Notes: generated from the letters alone by a model not told the origin. Positions 29,352-38,321 are shown, numbered from the stretch's first letter. The stretch: 64,000 nucleotides of DNA from an uncultured Clostridium sp. (GCA_947647595.1 CANSKZ010000002.1:166489-230488), one strand, 5' to 3'. Program-made: numbers and translations.

Positions 29352-30255
29352 TTATATTCCTTTCTGAAGACATTCCCACATTTCAAAAAGCATTGTATCC
29401 ATTGTCATATCAAAATTGCAATTGCGTTTTAAATGACCGCATGCAATGGTTTATTGTTTCAATACAATGAATATATTTTTTATTTTCTTGTGATTTTTCA
29501 TACACACAAATCATCATATATTCTAAAATTCGATGGATATTTTCTTTATCATAAATAATTTTGGCATCATTCAAAAATGTAATCATATCTTGCTTGTCCA
29601 TCTGATTTATGATTGTTTCTATTTTCAAAAACTTTTCTTGATTCTCTTTTTGAATCATAGCTTTTCCAATGCTTCCATTAAATGATTTTAATAAATTTTC
29701 TGTCATTTGTGTCATTCCAAGTTTTTGGCTAGCGTATTTTTTTAATTCATCCTTTGGAATTGACTTGAATTTTATGGTCATACATCTTGATTTTATGGTA
29801 TTTAAAATAGCGCTTTCATTGGCAGTAATTAGAATAAGAATTACAAATTCAGGTGGTTCTTCTAATGTTTTTAGTAAGCAATTTTGAGCCTCAATCGTCA
29901 TTTTGTCACAATCGTTTAGAATGTATACTTTTTTATGAGATTGAATTGGCTGTTCAATGACTTTATTCGTAATTTCTCTGATTTGCTCTATTTTTATCGT
30001 TTCCCCATTTTCATTGATAACTGCATAATCTGGATGATTCATTCCTTCAAAACATTGACAAGATTTACAATCACAAACTTCTTTTCCTTCTTGTTGCAAA
30101 CATAAAATTTTTCTGGCGAATTCTTTGGCAATTAGTAATTTTCCAATTCCTTCTGTTCCAACAAAAAGATAACTTTGCGATACGTTCTTTTGCGCAACGC
30201 AATGCGTCAAATATTCTTTTACTTCTTGATTTCCAATAATATCGTCAAAATTCAA
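29352..30255 (-). CDS. holB: DNA polymerase III delta-prime subunit HolB, with +1 shift at CGG near the C-terminus
   Basis: Clamp-loader subunit. TTG start at 30255, which lies after GGAG just past the lepB stop. AAA+ features: FVGTEGIGKLLIAKEF (a P-loop-like segment), a zinc module CLQQEG...CDCKSCQCF, the DEAD-like NDCDKMT, and LLKTLEEPPE. In the zero frame it ends eight codons after CGG (29439-29437), losing the collar end. Skipping C29439 gives MGHLKRNCNFDMTMDTMLFE and a stop at 29352, two bases before the ricT ATG. This is the expected delta-prime C-terminus and spacing, for 300 residues. The site was found by searching for in-phase CGG, not from an obvious break, so it acts as an independent test of the CGG rule. 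Confidence 0.85.
29437..29439 (-). other. CGG +1 frameshift site in holB
   Basis: Coding strand reads TGC ATG CGG TCA TTT. Dropping C gives ATG GGT CAT TTA AAA CGC AAT, opening the conserved LKRN.NF tail and a stop that abuts ricT. Confidence 0.75.
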
Positions 30256-30265
30256 GTTTTTTCTC

Positions 30266-30895
30266 CTAATCTACTTTTCCTAAACTATTGAATGGCCAAA
30301 ATCGAAAAACAACAATTCCTTCCACTTTATCTAATGGTATACATCCTAATTCTCTGCAATCTGTACTTTTCGTTCGATTATCCCCCATCGCAAAAAGATA
30401 GCCTTCTGGAACAATAAAATCCTGAAATACATTGGATGTTGTTACAACATCTTTTTGTAAATAATTTTCTTCTAATTCAATCCCGTTCACAAAAACCTTA
30501 TTATCTTTAATAACAACATGTTGTCCTTCTGTCGCAATCACTCGTTTGATATAACTCGTTTTAGTAACTTCTAAAACATGATAAACAAATTTATTAAATA
30601 TTCCTTTTGGTTCATTTTCATAAATTGCAATTGGATTGTTTTGGTTGGCATCAATCGCAGAATAAGCTCTTGAAGGAGCTTCGAATGTAATAATATCTCC
30701 TATTTTAGGCTTTTTCTTTGTAATGCGTGAAGTTCTATTTAAAATTAATCTTTGATTTTCCTGTAAGGTTGGATACATTGACCTATGCTTTACAATCGTT
30801 GGTGTTGCAATAAAATATCGAAATAATAAAGCAAGCACTAATGCAATAATAATGCAATAAATCCATTCTAATATATTTTTTACGTTATCATTCAT
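30266..30895 (-). CDS. lepB: Signal peptidase I
   Basis: 209 residues. One N-terminal membrane helix (about 9-28), catalytic Ser in KHRSMYPTL, catalytic Lys in YIKRVIATEGQ, and the box E motif MGDNRTKSTDCRELG. It cleaves signal peptides of exported proteins. Serine-lysine dyad complete. Ten bases upstream of holB, 46 bases after the lysine-rich membrane protein gene. Confidence 0.92.
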   Translation of the reverse strand: MNDNVKNILEWIYCIIIALVLALLFRYFIATPTIVKHRSMYPTLQENQRLILNRTSRITKKKPKIGDIITFEAPSRAYSAIDANQNNPIAIYENEPKGIFNKFVYHVLEVTKTSYIKRVIATEGQHVVIKDNKVFVNGIELEENYLQKDVVTTSNVFQDFIVPEGYLFAMGDNRTKSTDCRELGCIPLDKVEGIVVFRFWPFNSLGKVD

Positions 30896-30940
30896 TTAGT
30901 TTTCCCTTCCTCGGCAATATTGATTGTCATATATTATAGT

Positions 30941-32002
30941 TTATTCAGCTTTCTTTTTTCTAGTAGTTTTTTTGGTTGTTTTTGGTTCTTCTTCTTTTGT
31001 TGTTTTGGTTGCTTTTCTTGTTGTTTTCTTTGGTTCTTCTTTTTCTGCTTTTTTGGTTGTTGCTTTTTTGGTAGCTACTTTTTTAGTCGCTTTTTCTTCT
31101 GATTTTTCTACTTTTGCTGTCTTAGTCGTTTTTCTGGTTGTTTTCTTTTCTGGTTCTTCTTTTTCTGCTTTTTTCGTTGCTGTTTTTTTAGTAGTTACTT
31201 TTTTAGTTGCTTTTTCCTCTGGTTTTTCTGCTTTTGCTGTCTTGGTCGTCTTTCTAGTTGTTTTCTTTTCTGGTTCTTCTTTTTCTGTTTTTTTAGTAGT
31301 TACTTTTTTAGTAACTTTTTCTCCTGGTTTTTCTGCTTTTGCTGTTTTGGTTGTTTTTCTCGTTGTTTTTTTGACTGGTTCTTCTTCTGTTACTTTTTTC
31401 GTTGTCGTTTTTCTGGTTGTTCTCTTTTTGGGTGTTTCTTTTATTTCTTCTGTTTCAAATGTTTCTGCTTGTGCAAAATTTTCATTCATTTGTCTTAAAA
31501 AATCTTCATCTAAATTTGATGAGCTAAAATTGTTATTTTCTTCATAAGTAGTATCAAACGAATTGATTTCCATTTCATTATTTTCCGTTATTTCATTATA
31601 ATCCATGTTAGGCAATTCTTTTTTGAATATTTCATCTAATTGAAAATCATTTCTCGTTTCTTCATAAAAATTATCATTCAAATCATGACTCATTTCGATT
31701 TCTTGATTGTCTTGATCTATTTCAAATGATGTATAGTTTTGTTCATCTACCGTTTCTATTTCGGTTTCTTCTTCGTCATCGTCTTCTAATTGATTCCCTT
31801 TGTTTTCTTCTGTCCTATCTGATTTATAGCTAATCCACAATACTAACAAAATTAAAATAACACCTGCTCCAATACAAATATACTTTAAATTTCCAATTTG
31901 TTTCAAAGCTCCTTCTTGTGCTGTTGTAGCATAGGCTACTTTGTTCCATAATAATAGGATACTGATTAACAATACCTTTAAAATTTTTTTTACTTTTTTC
32001 AT
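30941..32002 (-). CDS. Membrane protein with histone H1-like lysine-rich repeat tail
   Basis: 353 residues. An N-terminal signal-like helix (8-27) and a second membrane helix (about 40-58) are followed by an acidic linker (60-195). The C-terminal tail (about 195-353) is built of imperfect repeats around KKTTRKTTKTAKAEKPEEKATKK. This is strongly basic and resembles histone H1 or AlgP tails. Such tails can bind nucleic acid, teichoic acid or acidic lipids. Which side of the membrane the tail occupies is uncertain. Function unknown. The repeat region (about 30950-31430) is internally repetitive at the DNA level, so its length may vary between strains. It lies between the histidine kinase gene and lepB on the same strand. 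Confidence 0.7.
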   Translation of the reverse strand: MKKVKKILKVLLISILLLWNKVAYATTAQEGALKQIGNLKYICIGAGVILILLVLWISYKSDRTEENKGNQLEDDDEEETEIETVDEQNYTSFEIDQDNQEIEMSHDLNDNFYEETRNDFQLDEIFKKELPNMDYNEITENNEMEINSFDTTYEENNNFSSSNLDEDFLRQMNENFAQAETFETEEIKETPKKRTTRKTTTKKVTEEEPVKKTTRKTTKTAKAEKPGEKVTKKVTTKKTEKEEPEKKTTRKTTKTAKAEKPEEKATKKVTTKKTATKKAEKEEPEKKTTRKTTKTAKVEKSEEKATKKVATKKATTKKAEKEEPKKTTRKATKTTKEEEPKTTKKTTRKKKAE

Positions 32003-32031
32003 ATTAATTCCTCCCTTTTTATCTCTTGTAT

Positions 32032-33477
32032 TTATTTTATTTTTGTAGGTATCCTGATAATAACATCAGTTCCCTTTCCTACCTCACTTTTGATATCGAT
32101 TTTACTATCATTTTGGTCTAAAATTTCTTTTGCAATGGCTAATCCTAAACCAGTTCCTCCTGTTTCTCTTGCTCTATCTTTATCAACTCTATAAAATCTT
32201 TCAAATATTTTTGCCAATTCAGTTTCTGGAATGCCTCTTCCCGTATCTTTAATTTTTATGTAAGCATCGTTGTAAACAAATCCAACATAAACTGTAATGT
32301 TTCCCCCATCATCTGTATATTTTATAGCATTGGATAAAATATTAATAATGACTCTTTCAATTCCTGTTTTATCTGCATAAACTGGTGGTACATCAGCTGT
32401 TACATAGCATTCACCTGTTAGATTTTTCTTTTGCATTTCAATGGTTTGCCCTTCAAAAATATATTTGACAAGTTCACCTAAATCAAATTCTGTTTTTTCG
32501 ATTTTTATTTTGGCTGTATCGTATTTTGACAATATCAATAAATCAGCAACTAATTTTGACATTCTTTTGGCTTCTGATGAAATACGCTCTAAAAACTTTT
32601 TTTGATTTTGCTCATCCACTTCTGAATCAATTAACGTGTCTGCATATCCCATAATCGAAGTAATTGGTGTTTTTAATTCATGTGATACATCTGCCACAAA
32701 TTCTTTTCTCATATTGTCTAATTTTTCCTGCTCTGTAATATCTTGTACTACCACAATTACACCGCCTGGCCTATCATTTTCATTTTTGAATGGAGCAAAA
32801 AATAAATTAATTGCTTGGTTTTGAAAATTCAATTTTTTTTCAGAAGATGTCCAATCATCCAAATAAATAATTTTTTCCAAATTAATATCCACATCAAATC
32901 GTTGAAATATACTTTCAAAATCCACTTCTTCTGTTATGCCTAGCAATTTTTTAGCAGCTAAATTGATGTGAATCACTTTACCATTCATATCAAAGGCAAC
33001 AATTCCATCTGTCATATGTAGCAAAATAGTTTCGATTTGTTTCTTTTGCCTTGTGACTTCATTAAGATTTTCTTTTAATCCAGCATTCATTACCCCAAAC
33101 GCTTCCACTAATTCGTCAATTTCTGATTTGTTTTTATTATTTGAAAAATGCTCTATTTCTATGTCCTCACCATTGGCTATCATTTCAGTACTTTTGATTA
33201 GTCTAGAAATTGGTTTGATGACAACTTTTGCAATAAAGGCACCTAATATAATAATTAATATGGTAAACACGATTAAAGATGCATATATAATTTGTCGTAT
33301 TTGATTTACTTGTTCAACAAGCAATTGTTGAACTTCTTCTGGCGACATGCTGGTTGTTGCAATTTCAGTATTGATGTAATTTAATTGATAGATAAACGTG
33401 AGTCCAAGTCCAGTAATAACAATTATTCCAAGAATCATAAAAACCATAACAATTTTTATTTGTATGCTTTTTACCAT
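32032..33477 (-). CDS. Membrane sensor histidine kinase (HAMP-PAS-HisKA-HATPase)
   Basis: 481 residues. Helices at about 8-30 and 63-83 bracket a short extracellular loop. HAMP domain (85-140), PAS domain (145-250) with HMTDGIVAFDMNGKVI, H-box FVADVSHELKTPITS (His near 265) and ATPase boxes N (INILSNAIKYT), G1 (DTGRGIP) and G2 (GGTGLGLAIA). The layout matches PhoR/WalK-like kinases of Bacillota. No response regulator gene is beside it; the divergent neighbour is dxr. It is the first gene of the run towards mtaD. Confidence 0.9.
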   Translation of the reverse strand: MVKSIQIKIVMVFMILGIIVITGLGLTFIYQLNYINTEIATTSMSPEEVQQLLVEQVNQIRQIIYASLIVFTILIIILGAFIAKVVIKPISRLIKSTEMIANGEDIEIEHFSNNKNKSEIDELVEAFGVMNAGLKENLNEVTRQKKQIETILLHMTDGIVAFDMNGKVIHINLAAKKLLGITEEVDFESIFQRFDVDINLEKIIYLDDWTSSEKKLNFQNQAINLFFAPFKNENDRPGGVIVVVQDITEQEKLDNMRKEFVADVSHELKTPITSIMGYADTLIDSEVDEQNQKKFLERISSEAKRMSKLVADLLILSKYDTAKIKIEKTEFDLGELVKYIFEGQTIEMQKKNLTGECYVTADVPPVYADKTGIERVIINILSNAIKYTDDGGNITVYVGFVYNDAYIKIKDTGRGIPETELAKIFERFYRVDKDRARETGGTGLGLAIAKEILDQNDSKIDIKSEVGKGTDVIIRIPTKIK

Positions 33478-33577
33478 GTTTTTTAACCTTTCGTATATTT
33501 ATCTATTTTATTATATACTTAAATTGGGATAAATTCAAGTGATTTTTTGTTAAATTTGTGTTACAAAATGGAAAAGC

Positions 33578-33606
33578 TTGACAATCTCTATCATTCATTA
33601 TACGAT
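33578..33606 (+). promoter_or_regulatory. Candidate sigma-A promoter of dxr
   Basis: Perfect -35 TTGACA (33578-33583), 17-base spacer and -10 TACGAT (33601-33606), 32 bp upstream of the dxr ATG. By eye. Confidence 0.5.
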
Positions 33607-33637
33607 TAACTAAATTAATTAAAAAGGAGGATTTTAT

Positions 33638-34777
33638 ATGTCTTGCAAAAGAATTGCTATATTGGGAAGTACTGGTTCAATTGGAACAAGCACTCTTAAT
33701 GTGGTTCGAACACATCGTGATAAATTTGAAGTTTCCATTTTGGTTGCTAGAAAAAATATTACCAAATTAATCGAACAAATTCAAGAATTTAATCCTAAAC
33801 ATGTCTACATTCATTCGGAGGAAAACGCGAAAATTCTAAAAAATAATTTTCCCACCTTAGATATTTATTATGGTGAAAATGGAATGGAACAAATTTCCCG
33901 CCTTACCGATTACGATATTGGTGTATCTGCTTTGGTTGGAATTGCTGGTTTAAAACCAACTTATCATATGATTCAAGCTGGAAAAATCATTGCTTTAGCC
34001 AATAAAGAAGTCTTGGTAACTGGTGGGGATTTAATTATAGAAGCAGCAAAAAAATATCATGCGACACTTTTAACAGTCGATAGTGAGCATAGTGCGATTA
34101 TGCAATGTTTGAATGGTGAAACCAATAATCCAATTGATAAAATCTTGCTAACTGCTTCTGGTGGACCATTTTTTAAGAAAGAAATTACAGAAAGTATTAC
34201 TCCTGAGCAAGCTCTAAATCATCCAACTTGGTCTATGGGGGCAAAAATCACCATCGATTCTGCAACTATGATGAATAAAGGATTTGAGGTAATTGAAGCT
34301 ATGTATTTATTTGGTGTACCTAAGGAAAAAATTGAAGTAGTTGTACATGCACAAAGTTTGATTCATTCTATGGTTCAATTTTATGACGGATCAATTATGG
34401 CAAATATTGCACCAAAATCAATGGAGCTTCCAATTGCTTATGCACTTGATTATCCAAACAGATTGCCAAATAACGTTGAAAAATTAGACATTTTCAATCT
34501 GCCTACTTTTACTTTTGAAAAAGCTGATTTTCAAAAATTCAAATGTTTGCAATTAGCTTATGAATATGCTGGTAAATTAAGTCATCAAATCATTTTAAAT
34601 GCTGCGGATGAAATTGCTGTTCAAGCATTTTTAGAGAAAAAAATAAAATTTACTGAAATTCCAGAGATTTTAGAAAAAACGTTAAATTTTTATAAATCGT
34701 TTGAACTTACGACAATTGATGAAATTTTAAGACTTGATAAAAAGGCAAGAGAAACGGCTGAAAAATTTATAAAATAA
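33638..34777 (+). CDS. dxr: 1-deoxy-D-xylulose 5-phosphate reductoisomerase
   Basis: 379 residues, full length. Second enzyme of the MEP isoprenoid pathway: NADPH-dependent conversion of DXP to MEP. NADPH site AILGSTGSIGTSTL, NKE motif ALANKEVLVTGG, metal-binding VDSEHSAIMQC, flexible loop PTWSMGAKITIDSATMMNKG, and C-terminal NAADEIAV. It usually lies between cdsA and rseP in Bacillota, but here it stands alone about 22 kb from them with its own promoter. RBS AAAGGAGG. Confidence 0.95.
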   Translation: MSCKRIAILGSTGSIGTSTLNVVRTHRDKFEVSILVARKNITKLIEQIQEFNPKHVYIHSEENAKILKNNFPTLDIYYGENGMEQISRLTDYDIGVSALVGIAGLKPTYHMIQAGKIIALANKEVLVTGGDLIIEAAKKYHATLLTVDSEHSAIMQCLNGETNNPIDKILLTASGGPFFKKEITESITPEQALNHPTWSMGAKITIDSATMMNKGFEVIEAMYLFGVPKEKIEVVVHAQSLIHSMVQFYDGSIMANIAPKSMELPIAYALDYPNRLPNNVEKLDIFNLPTFTFEKADFQKFKCLQLAYEYAGKLSHQIILNAADEIAVQAFLEKKIKFTEIPEILEKTLNFYKSFELTTIDEILRLDKKARETAEKFIK

Positions 34778-34788
34778 ACAAAACAAAG

Positions 34789-34830
34789 AGCAAAGTCTGC
34801 TAGTATAGCAATTCTTTACTCTTCATTTTT
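34789..34830. terminator. Hairpin terminator between convergent genes
   Basis: A nested hairpin: outer GAGCAAAG/CTTTACTC with mismatches and inner TGCTA/TAGCA, followed by CATTTTTT on the plus strand. It lies between the dxr stop and the end of the minus-strand gene at 34836. Confidence 0.55.
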
Positions 34831-34835
34831 TGACA

Positions 34836-35420
34836 TCAGTTTTTTAATTCTTCAATCCTTGATCTGATTCTTTTTTGCTCATCCGGCTTAAAAAGCGATA
34901 TCTCCTCTTCAATATATTCGTCAACCCTGAAATTGGGGTTCATAACAATGGCATCAAACAATCGTGGGTCCCCGTCTATCTCAAAACAAATTGCACTCCA
35001 ATAAAACATTTGTCTAAGTTTTAAAATATCAAATGAAGTTTCATCACTTTTAGCTATCCATAGTTTCCATTTCACTTTCACTGAACTAGCAAGACTTCGT
35101 CTACTTTCTTCAGATAATTTTAATTTCGGTAGCATTAAAATTTCCAAAATCATATCTTCATCCACTTTTTCCCTCAGAGATTTTTTCTCATAGTACTGTA
35201 TTGCATTATTCAAAGTTTCTGAAGAGCATTGTTGCATTCTTTCTTTAACTAATTGAAAAACAGAAGAATACTTCGATTCTATTGCATCCACTATAAATTT
35301 TTCATTATTTTCCAGAAAAAGTCTTTTTTGCCCCTCCTCTGTCAATTCTTCAAAATTTATAGTGAAGTCTTTGTTAACTTCTTCCGGCCGTACTGCTATA
35401 CCTTTTACCTTTATTGCCAT
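34836..35420 (-). CDS. Unknown helical protein containing the one in-frame CGG without a shift
   Basis: 194 residues, mostly alpha-helical, no membrane helix, no recognised family. Strong RBS AAGGAGG. Residue 11 (in IAVRPEEV) is encoded by CGG (35390-35388), followed by CCG. A +1 shift here would stop within about ten codons, so this CGG must be read in frame if the start is right. The gene stands alone, and its GGGGTT and CGGCCG runs look a little less AT-biased than its neighbours, so recent acquisition is possible. Confidence 0.6.
   Translation of the reverse strand: MAIKVKGIAVRPEEVNKDFTINFEELTEEGQKRLFLENNEKFIVDAIESKYSSVFQLVKERMQQCSSETLNNAIQYYEKKSLREKVDEDMILEILMLPKLKLSEESRRSLASSVKVKWKLWIAKSDETSFDILKLRQMFYWSAICFEIDGDPRLFDAIVMNPNFRVDEYIEEEISLFKPDEQKRIRSRIEELKN
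35388..35390 (-). other. In-frame CGG with no frameshift (exception)
   Basis: Coding strand reads GCA GTA CGG CCG GAA. Unlike the six shift sites, where CGG is followed by A or T (giving GGA or GGT), here it is followed by C (giving GGC). No restored protein results from skipping C. Confidence 0.7.
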
Positions 35421-35532
35421 ATCGTTGCCTCCTTTTTTAAGAAAAAAGTTTATTTATTTCTATATTATTATGTATAAAATTGTATCATATTTTTATGTGA
35501 ATTACAAGTAATTTAAAAACATTCTATAAAAT

Positions 35533-35553
35533 AAGTGGGAAATTTTCCCACTT
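35533..35553 (-). terminator. Terminator of the peptidase gene
   Basis: Stem AAGTGGGAAA/TTTCCCACTT with a tight loop. It abuts the stop codon at 35554, followed by ATTTTAT on the minus strand. Confidence 0.7.
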
Positions 35554-36219
35554 TTAATTCACAACTGTACCTGTTTTACCAATTCCATTTACTTGTGACA
35601 TTAATCTACTCCAAGTATTTGGACCCAAAATTCCGTCTGCTGACAAACCATTTCGACTCTGGAAAGTTAAAACTGCATTTCGTGTATTTGTTCCAAATAC
35701 ACCATCTAATCCACCAGTTGCAAGTCCTAATGCATTTAAAGAATCTTGTGCTACACACACATAATTTCCTTTACTACCATAACGAACTGTTGGATAACCT
35801 GCTGCAGTTGTTCTGTCATCGAAGTGTACCCAGCGAGGGGTTAGGTTGATTGGTTCCACATACCTCCAAATCCCCGAACTTGCTGCCAAATTTCTCATAG
35901 CCAATCTATCTGCGGACGACAAATTTTGTCCAACATCAAACGCTACACCAGCATAATGCTGCGACTGATTTGCATGACCGCCTTCCCACGGACGCTTGAA
36001 AGCAAAACCAACGTAAATCGAACGTCCATAAAGTGTTCGAAATCGATTCCAAGAATTCATCGTATTTCTGCTGGTCCATACAATATTTGTATTGCTATTC
36101 GAACGAAACTCTCGAACTGTCAAAGTTCGATTTGTAATATAAGGCATTGCTTCTGACAAACCTCGATAATACGTTTCCATTCGATTTGCTTGATTATTAT
36201 ATACTAAAATTTTTGCCAT
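35554..36219 (-). CDS. M15-type D,D-peptidase-like protein with peptidoglycan-binding domain
   Basis: 221 residues from MAKILVYNN. This start follows AAAGGAG; the ATGs seven and six codons upstream precede the SD. Residues 1-130 resemble peptidase M15 (VanY/DacA type): SQHYAGVAFDVG holds the zinc His and Asp, and WVHFDD holds the second His. Residues 140-210 are a PG_binding_1 domain (VRYGSKGNYVCVAQDSL, LDGVFGTNTRNAV, ADGILGPNTW). No signal peptide is visible, so it may be a spore-coat or mother-cell enzyme, or be released by lysis. It probably cleaves peptidoglycan stem peptides. Confidence 0.8.
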   Translation of the reverse strand: MAKILVYNNQANRMETYYRGLSEAMPYITNRTLTVREFRSNSNTNIVWTSRNTMNSWNRFRTLYGRSIYVGFAFKRPWEGGHANQSQHYAGVAFDVGQNLSSADRLAMRNLAASSGIWRYVEPINLTPRWVHFDDRTTAAGYPTVRYGSKGNYVCVAQDSLNALGLATGGLDGVFGTNTRNAVLTFQSRNGLSADGILGPNTWSRLMSQVNGIGKTGTVVN

Positions 36220-36292
36220 AAAAAAAGCTCCTTTCATCATTATACTATATAATATGAAACAAGCTTACAATTTGCTATTCATCAAAACCATT

Positions 36293-36436
36293 CTAACGTT
36301 TTTTCCAAATTTGAAACAATCTTTTCCAAAACGATTCTTTTCTTTCCTGTTCTATTTTTTCTTCCACTTTTTCCTCACTAATTGTATTAGAATTGATAAT
36401 ATTCTTTCCAATCATAATATTAATCTTATCCATCAT
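36293..36436 (-). CDS. 47-residue small protein coupled to the HsdM-like gene
   Basis: Starts MMDKINIMIGKN and ends WKRLFQIWKKR. The start overlaps the last codons of the HsdM-like gene, with AGGAGG five bases before the ATG, so it is probably translated. The C-terminal half is basic and amphipathic. Not recognised. Its position as third gene behind HsdS- and HsdM-like proteins suggests a linked function. Confidence 0.5.
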   Translation of the reverse strand: MMDKINIMIGKNIINSNTISEEKVEEKIEQERKESFWKRLFQIWKKR

Positions 36437-37736
36437 TTTCCCTCCTTATCTTCTCTAAAATCTCATGATAATCTCTTTCCAATTTAGACAAATCATACAT
36501 CAATTTTTTTCTCTCTTCCTCTAAATGCCACAAATCTTTCAATTCATATTTTTCTTCTGAAGTAAGATACAAACTCGGAAGCAACTCATAATTCTCAAAC
36601 AATTCATCTTTTCCTATCCATCTTGATCCATTTGATTTCTTTTGGTCTTTCAATATTTCGCAAACCTTTTCCATTATCTCCTGCGTTTTTTCCGTAGGTT
36701 CTCTCGTTAATTGCCCCACTGACTTATCATCTAAATTAATCATTTTTATGAATTCGTTTGGAATGTTTTGAATCACCAGCAAAATCACTTTTGCGCTTGT
36801 CCCATACAACATCCTCTCTGGAAGCTCAATAATTGCTTGCAAATAGCCCTCTTCAAGTAAATATCTTCTCATCCATTTATCTGCCTTATTAGCAGAAATT
36901 AATGCACCTGCACTCATTATCGTAACAAGTTTTCCACCTCTTCGCAATTTCTCTAATGAAATCGCAATACTTCCCCAATTATCTCGTTTGGTTCGAAGCA
37001 CTGGTCCTCTTATACCATAACATTCTGTCGTATCCATAATCAGTGGCGGAATCGAAACGATTAAATCAAATTCTTCTCTCTCTCTTTCTTCCAAACTATT
37101 GACATTCCATACCTTGAAATTTCTATAGCCTTTTACTACACACAAAATCGTTGCCATCGCACATTGTATTTCGTCTACATCTTGCAACTGTATATAAGCA
37201 TCTAAATCATCTACCGTTTCAAAAACCGTTTCACCAATTCCAGCAAAATTATCCAAAATTCGCGTTTCATACTTTACATTTGCTACCGCTTTTATCAATT
37301 GGTTCAACGTCTTTCCTTCTTTTATTTCTCCCATTTCTAAATCTGATTTCAAAAAATCAATAAATTCTTCAGCTTTCATTTCTTGTTCATTCATATAATG
37401 AAGAATTAAATTAAAAGCCTCTTCCATAAATTTTAAGTCATGAACCATTTTCAAATTCCTAAATACATGAGAAATATATGAATTCAAATTCAATTTTCGT
37501 TCCATTAAAACAATTACATTTTCCACAATTTCATTTACCGCATTTGCCTTTGCCAAAGCTGGAATTACTTCTTTTTTAAGTAATCCACTTAATTCTAAAC
37601 CATATTTTTCAGCATAATCCAACATATAATAAATAAAAATATCAATCGCCACACAGGTTTTTATCTCTTTTCGACTATACAATAAGCGATATCGCTCATA
37701 CAACATTCTACTAATATAACACCACCTATTTTCCAT
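36426..37736 (-). CDS. HsdM-like N6-adenine methyltransferase homologue with degenerate motifs
   Basis: 436 residues. A helical N-terminal domain is followed by a methyltransferase fold from about residue 175. SAM motif I reads LDNFAGIGETV (usually DPACGSGG). Motif IV reads VSIPPL where active enzymes have NPPY/F. Later HsdM elements are recognisable (GGKLVTIMSAGALIS, RRYLLEEGYLQAIIELPERM, YGTSAKVILLVIQ). Loss of the Asn of NPPY suggests that it does not methylate DNA in the usual way. The ATG directly follows the HsdS-like stop (TAGATG). No HsdR is present. Confidence 0.7.
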   Translation of the reverse strand: MENRWCYISRMLYERYRLLYSRKEIKTCVAIDIFIYYMLDYAEKYGLELSGLLKKEVIPALAKANAVNEIVENVIVLMERKLNLNSYISHVFRNLKMVHDLKFMEEAFNLILHYMNEQEMKAEEFIDFLKSDLEMGEIKEGKTLNQLIKAVANVKYETRILDNFAGIGETVFETVDDLDAYIQLQDVDEIQCAMATILCVVKGYRNFKVWNVNSLEEREREEFDLIVSIPPLIMDTTECYGIRGPVLRTKRDNWGSIAISLEKLRRGGKLVTIMSAGALISANKADKWMRRYLLEEGYLQAIIELPERMLYGTSAKVILLVIQNIPNEFIKMINLDDKSVGQLTREPTEKTQEIMEKVCEILKDQKKSNGSRWIGKDELFENYELLPSLYLTSEEKYELKDLWHLEEERKKLMYDLSKLERDYHEILEKIRRENDG

Positions 37737-38321
37737 CTATTCGAAAAATCCTCCTTTCTTAAAAATAATCGTTTCTATAGTATCTTTTTCATTCTCAATC
37801 ATTCGTTTCCAAATCTTTTCTTTTTCCATTACATTTAAGTACAATTTACCAATTAATTTTTGTTGTTCTTTTTTTAAAATTGGTATTTTTATTTCTTCAA
37901 TATCTTTTTTCGAAATAGGTGTTGTACGATAAGACCTCACCTTATTTTCTAATTTGTTGCGAATCCATTTTGAATTCAAAAAAGCAAACAAATACGTACT
38001 TTCTAACTTTTCTGAACTCACTGTCATATCAATACAAAATGAATTATAAAATAATCCTTCATGCTGTTCATCAATCAAAACAACATCAAATGGTGAAGTA
38101 GTTTTAACGATAATATCACCTTTCTTTGTTTTTCTTAATTTATGGTCATCATTTTCTATTTTTATTATTTCTAATTCTGCATCTTTTATTTCATTCTGCT
38201 GAATTGCTCTTGGTGTTATAATTTTTTGCTCTATTCCTTCTTGATTCGATTTTTCTTTGATTCTAGAAATTGACATTCCTACATTTGTTTGCACCATTTC
38301 TTTCAAATACTTTTCTTCCAT
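37737..38321 (-). CDS. Half-size HsdS-like specificity protein
   Basis: 194 residues, one target-recognition-domain unit instead of the usual two. TTPISKKDIEEIKIPILKKEQQKLIG is the typical S-subunit end of a TRD plus helical spacer, here as two short overlapping cues (ISKKDIEEIKIP; EQQKLIGKLY). The N-terminal half shows GDIIVKTTSPFDVVLI and FCIDMT. Half-size S proteins work as dimers in some systems. It is the first gene of an S-like, M-like, small-protein operon. Confidence 0.7.
   Translation of the reverse strand: MEEKYLKEMVQTNVGMSISRIKEKSNQEGIEQKIITPRAIQQNEIKDAELEIIKIENDDHKLRKTKKGDIIVKTTSPFDVVLIDEQHEGLFYNSFCIDMTVSSEKLESTYLFAFLNSKWIRNKLENKVRSYRTTPISKKDIEEIKIPILKKEQQKLIGKLYLNVMEKEKIWKRMIENEKDTIETIIFKKGGFFE

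Noticed and set aside
30924..31547. Plus-strand 207-codon ORF rich in Phe and Val
   Set aside because: It is the complement of the lysine-rich repeat tail; no RBS, and composition explained by the opposite strand.
36426..38321. Complete type I restriction-modification system
   Set aside because: No HsdR gene, half-size S protein and altered methylase motifs.
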